A DNA stretch of 64,000 bases from positions 4,650,001 through 4,714,000 of the forward strand of contig NZ_CP081943.1 in the NCBI RefSeq assembly GCF_020423045.1, read 5' to 3'. Of the stretch, positions 61,207 through 64,000 are shown piece after piece. The DNA comes from Pseudomonas sp. MM213 (GTDB taxonomy: Bacteria; Pseudomonadota; Gammaproteobacteria; Pseudomonadales; Pseudomonadaceae). The position numbers and the translations under genes were made by a program. Each line of letters begins with the position of its first letter. Position 1 is the stretch's first letter. The notes under the pieces were generated by a model. The model saw only the letters and a program-made list of their open reading frames with translations, was not told the origin of the DNA and made no database searches.

Positions 61207-62208
61207 ATGAAACGACTGTCCGATATCAAGTTCTCGACCCTTGATCTGGTGCCCGTGCGCGAGAACGGCAGCGCGGCCCAGTCGCTGCGCAATTCCCTGG
61301 ACCTGGCGCAGCACGTCGAAAAATTTGGCTACAACCGCTTCTGGGTGGCCGAGCACCACAACATGGACGGCATCGCCAGCTCCGCGACCTCGGTGTTGCT
61401 GGGCTATCTGGCCGGCGGCACGTCGACCATTCGGGTCGGTTCAGGTGGCGTGATGCTGCCCAACCACGCGCCATTGGTGATTGCCGAGCAGTTCGGCACC
61501 CTCGAAAGCCTGTATCCGGGCCGGATCGACCTGGGCCTGGGCCGCGCCCCCGGTTCCGATCAGATGACTGCACGCGCCTTGCGTCGTGAGCGTTCCGGCA
61601 GTGCCGATGATTTCCCTGAAGATGTGGCGGAGCTGGTGCGCTACCTCGGTCCACGCACGCCAGACCAGCGAATCATCGCCATGCCGGGCACCGGCACCAA
61701 CGTCCCGGTCTGGTTGTTGGGGTCGAGCCTGTTCAGTGCACAACTGGCAGGTGAGCGCGGTTTGCCCTACGCGTTCGCTTCCCATTTCGCACCGCGCTTC
61801 ATGCATGAGGCGATTCGCGTCTATCGCAATCACTTCAAGCCTTCAGCGGTATTGGACAAGCCCTACGTGATGCTTGGCGTTCCGCTGGTAGCGGCTGACA
61901 CCGACGAGCAGGCCGAGTATCTGGCGACATCGGTTTACCAGCGCATCCTCGCGTTGATGCGTGGTCAAAGCCTGGTCCAGCGTCCGCCGGTGAAAACCAT
62001 GGATGGCCTGTGGCTGCCCCATGAGAAAGACGCGGTGCATGATTTCCTGGGACTGGCGATGGTGGGCAGCCCGCAGAAAATCCGCGCCAAGCTGGACGTA
62101 TTGATCGAGCAGACCCAGGCAGACGAGCTGATTTTTACCTGCGACCTGTATGAACATGCCGATCGCGTGCATTCCTACGAGCTGCTGGCGCAAGTCATGA
62201 AGGGCTGA
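61207..62208 (+). CDS. LLM class flavin-dependent oxidoreductase
   Basis: A 333-residue luciferase-like monooxygenase of the group with [62 protein letters not shown] and [10 protein letters not shown]. It uses FMN or F420-like flavin; the substrate is unknown (resembles E. coli YhbW). Start ATG 61207, although the frame is open to 61144. The leader has an unusual repeat structure, and a terminator follows. Confidence 0.88.
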   Translation: MKRLSDIKFSTLDLVPVRENGSAAQSLRNSLDLAQHVEKFGYNRFWVAEHHNMDGIASSATSVLLGYLAGGTSTIRVGSGGVMLPNHAPLVIAEQFGTLESLYPGRIDLGLGRAPGSDQMTARALRRERSGSADDFPEDVAELVRYLGPRTPDQRIIAMPGTGTNVPVWLLGSSLFSAQLAGERGLPYAFASHFAPRFMHEAIRVYRNHFKPSAVLDKPYVMLGVPLVAADTDEQAEYLATSVYQRILALMRGQSLVQRPPVKTMDGLWLPHEKDAVHDFLGLAMVGSPQKIRAKLDVLIEQTQADELIFTCDLYEHADRVHSYELLAQVMKG

Positions 62209-62226
62209 CGCTTAAACAGCGCGCAT

Positions 62227-62257
62227 AAAAAAGCCGACGCCATTGCGTCGGCTTTTT
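62227..62257. terminator. Bidirectional terminator between the LLM gene and the DUF1161 gene
   Basis: AAAAAGCCGACGC (62228-62240), CATT loop, GCGTCGGCTTTTT (62245-62257): a perfect 13-bp stem with T-runs on both strands. Confidence 0.93.
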
Positions 62258-62277
62258 CGTTTAACGATGGAATCGGC

Positions 62278-62499
62278 CTAGCGTTTGTAGACGATTTCCT
62301 TGGTGCCTTTCTCACAGGTGCCGACGACTTTTCCGCCAGCAGCGGTGCCCTTATCAACGATTTCCAGTGAGTAGCCAGAAACGCCTTTGGCATCCAGCTT
62401 CGCTGCGATTTCGGCTTTCAGCTCTTCGCATGGCTTGCCGTCAGCAAACGCCGCGCCCGCAAGGCTCAACAAACCTACCGCCAACATAAACTTCTTCAT
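62278..62499 (-). CDS. DUF1161 family periplasmic protein, second copy
   Basis: A 73-residue protein with a signal peptide (ends AAFA before DGKPC), DUF1161 pattern PCEELKAEIAAKLDAKGVSGYSLEIVDKG, and two cysteines (PCEE, GTCEKG). It is a paralogue of the gene at 60144. The ATG 62499 has AGGGA upstream; an ATG three codons earlier has its ribosome site too close. Function unknown. Confidence 0.8.
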   Translation of the reverse strand: MKKFMLAVGLLSLAGAAFADGKPCEELKAEIAAKLDAKGVSGYSLEIVDKGTAAGGKVVGTCEKGTKEIVYKR

Positions 62500-62621
62500 C
62501 GGTCGCATTCCCTGGTCGGATCAAAGGGAGCATCCAGCCATCAGCCGGATGCACTCATGTAGCGCTTTGCCATTCCCTATGGCACTCGGCCAGCGCGCAA
62601 GTTCAGAAGACTAGCTCAATC

Positions 62622-62837
62622 TTAGCTGCTGGCAATCCGGAACCCGACCTTGAGCGTCACCTGGAAGTGCGCTGCCTTGCCGTCCTTGATGTGCCCGCGG
62701 GTTTCGGTCACTTCGAACCATTCCATGTACTTGAGACTTTTACTGGCTTCGGCCAGCGCGTTGTTGATGGCGTCTTCAATGCTGCTGGTGGATGAGCCGA
62801 CAAGTTCGACTTTCTTGTAAGTGTGATGGTCAGTCAT
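62622..62837 (-). CDS. Dodecin flavin-binding protein
   Basis: A 71-residue protein of the dodecin fold: YKKVELVGSSTSSIEDAINNALAEASKSL, MEWFEVTETRGHI with the flavin-sandwiching Trp, and FQVTLKVGFRI. Dodecins form hollow dodecamers that store flavin. GAGGAG precedes the ATG. It is divergent from the DUF883 gene, with an inverted repeat between them. Confidence 0.9.
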   Translation of the reverse strand: MTDHHTYKKVELVGSSTSSIEDAINNALAEASKSLKYMEWFEVTETRGHIKDGKAAHFQVTLKVGFRIASS

Positions 62838-62889
62838 GGGCGTTCTCCTCAGGGTGTGAAATACAGCCTAGCAGTGATTTTTCGTATTA

Positions 62890-62916
62890 CTTCTGCCGGC
62901 CTTCAAGAGGCAGAAG
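62890..62916. promoter_or_regulatory. Inverted repeat in the dodecin/DUF883 gap
   Basis: CTTCTGCC (62890-62897) and GGCAGAAG (62909-62916) are perfect complements. It may be an operator or hairpin shared by the divergent genes. No regulator is implied by the sequence. Confidence 0.35.
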
Positions 62917-62995
62917 TTCAGATTTACTGCACTTTCTTGAACCTCTGAAGTCCCAACCAACACACGCCACTCATCATCAATGCAGGAGAGCCACC

Positions 62996-63322
62996 ATGGC
63001 CAATACCTCTTTACGTAAAGCCTCATTGCAAAGCATGGAAGCCGAGATCGAGAGTCTGTTGAAGTCTTTGGAGAACCTGAAGGACGACGCCTCGGACGAG
63101 TCGCGTAAAACCCTCAAGGCGTTGAAAGCCAACGCCGAGAGCGCCCTCAAGCATTCGCGTCATTTGCTCAGCGATGCGTACGAAGAAGTCAAAGTCAAAA
63201 CCCGCGAAACCGGGATCGCCACTCGCGACTACGCCCAGGAACACCCTTGGACTACAGCCGGTGTCGCGGTGGGGGCGTTGGGTCTGCTCGCGGCCTATCT
63301 GCTGTGTAAACGCGGCGATTAA
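62996..63322 (+). CDS. DUF883 (ElaB/YqjD/YgaM) family membrane-anchored protein
   Basis: A 108-residue protein: a long amphipathic helix or coiled coil (about 10-75) rich in Lys, Glu and Ser, then a C-terminal membrane helix (about 85-104) ending KRGD. This matches ElaB/YqjD, stress-induced proteins that bind ribosomes at the inner membrane in E. coli. AGGAGA precedes the ATG at 62996. It is convergent with the LysR gene, overlapping its stop by 4 bases. Confidence 0.88.
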   Translation: MANTSLRKASLQSMEAEIESLLKSLENLKDDASDESRKTLKALKANAESALKHSRHLLSDAYEEVKVKTRETGIATRDYAQEHPWTTAGVAVGALGLLAAYLLCKRGD

Positions 63323-64000
63323 TCCGTCTGGCGCAGCTCGTTTTTCAGCCACTGCGCCAGTTGCCGAGCGCGTCCGTCCGCGGCGCGCTTGGGTAGCCAC
63401 AACGCCAGTTGCGCCGGGGTTTCGCTGAAACCCCACGGCGCAACCAGGCGACCTGCCTTCAAGTCCTCGGCGACTAAAGGTTCAGGGGCAATCGCGACAC
63501 CAAGACCGGCCACTGCTGCCTCCAACAAATAATACAAATGCTCGAAGCCCTGCCCGTACTTCAACGCTTTGGCGTCGAGGCCACTTTGCTGCGCCCAGCT
63601 TGGCCAGGCCTGCGGACGGGAAGTGGTGTGCAGCAACGGCTGCTTCAGCAGCGCGCTTGCTGGCGCCTGTTGAAGCAGTTCGTAATCGGCGAAGCGTGGG
63701 CTCATGACCGGGCCGATGCGTTCGCTGGCCAATTCGTAAACCTGCATGTCCGCAGGCCATGGCGGCTCGGCGAACACCAGCAAGGCGTCCAGCCCAGGAC
63801 GACGGGGATCGAGATCGCCTTCTCCGGCGGACAAGTGCAGGCGCAGGTCCGGTAGATCAGCATTCAACCGACCCAGACGCGGAATAAACCAGCGCGCCAG
63901 CAGACTGCCCGAACAGCCGAGCACGAACGGCGCGTCGGCGGTGCTTTGGGTCAGCTCGGCGCAGACGGTGCGCAAGCGCTCAAAGGCTTCAGCGCTGGCA
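63319..64000 (-). CDS. LysR family transcriptional regulator (5' end outside window)
   Basis: The frame is open to the window edge, so only the C-terminal 227 residues or so, the LysR substrate-binding domain, are visible. It contains [44 protein letters not shown] and [20 protein letters not shown]. The N-terminal HTH lies beyond base 64000. The pattern fits GcvA/AmpR-like LysR proteins, but the regulated genes are not in view. TTG at 63975 is internal, not the start. Confidence 0.85.
   Translation of the reverse strand, partial: ASAEAFERLRTVCAELTQSTADAPFVLGCSGSLLARWFIPRLGRLNADLPDLRLHLSAGEGDLDPRRPGLDALLVFAEPPWPADMQVYELASERIGPVMSPRFADYELLQQAPASALLKQPLLHTTSRPQAWPSWAQQSGLDAKALKYGQGFEHLYYLLEAAVAGLGVAIAPEPLVAEDLKAGRLVAPWGFSETPAQLALWLPKRAADGRARQLAQWLKNELRQTD

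Overview
The window is a chromosomal segment from a Pseudomonas, most likely of the P. fluorescens group. The evidence is GC-rich coding with Pseudomonas-style 4-nt overlaps, an algB-kinB pair, a two-domain cytochrome c4, an aa3 oxidase cluster in the coxB-coxA-ctaG-coIII order, and many REP-type inverted repeats. It reads as core genome. No prophage, IS element, CRISPR array, rRNA or tRNA was seen. The only mobile-type gene is one REP-associated tyrosine transposase (RAYT).

Layout: 0-13 kb carries a partial DOPA-dioxygenase-like gene, a GFA protein, a CitMHS citrate transporter, TerC, a Na/Pi-type transporter, a membrane-anchored M16 peptidase, and a four-gene MCE/Mla-type lipid ABC operon (STAS-MlaE permease, ATPase, MCE protein, lipoprotein). 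13-21 kb has a nucleoside-recognition protein, gltP, small membrane proteins and algB-kinB (alginate control). 19-25 kb adds an EAL phosphodiesterase, an AmpDh2-like amidase, a GGDEF cyclase and an EEP-fold protein. 25-31 kb holds dsbA, two c-type cytochromes, engB, a candidate ErsA small RNA, and polA. 31-39 kb holds thrB, the zinc regulon (znuA / zur-znuC-znuB) with a Zur-box candidate, a lipoprotein and metN-metI-metQ.

39-47.5 kb is the aa3 cytochrome c oxidase cluster on the minus strand: coxB, coxA, ctaG, coIII, SURF1, a Sco-like unknown, ctaA, ctaB and sco. 48-51 kb is a SulP transporter with a beta-carbonic anhydrase. 51-64 kb holds a radical SAM protein, a small EF-hand protein, a TpbA-like periplasmic phosphatase, prlC, a gamma-carbonic anhydrase, a HAD hydrolase, the RAYT between two REPINs, several lipoproteins and small periplasmic proteins, osmC, an LLM oxidoreductase, dodecin, a DUF883 protein and a truncated LysR regulator.

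From memory, the left part follows PAO1 order PA5476-PA5505 and the right part follows PA0114 down to about PA0061. This implies an inversion around the replication origin relative to PAO1, with the join near 38.87-38.95 kb beside a REPIN. The most interesting item is the candidate ErsA RNA with a sigma-22-like promoter and a C-rich loop, in the same window as algB-kinB, a TpbA homologue and two c-di-GMP enzymes. No wholly new multi-gene system could be supported.
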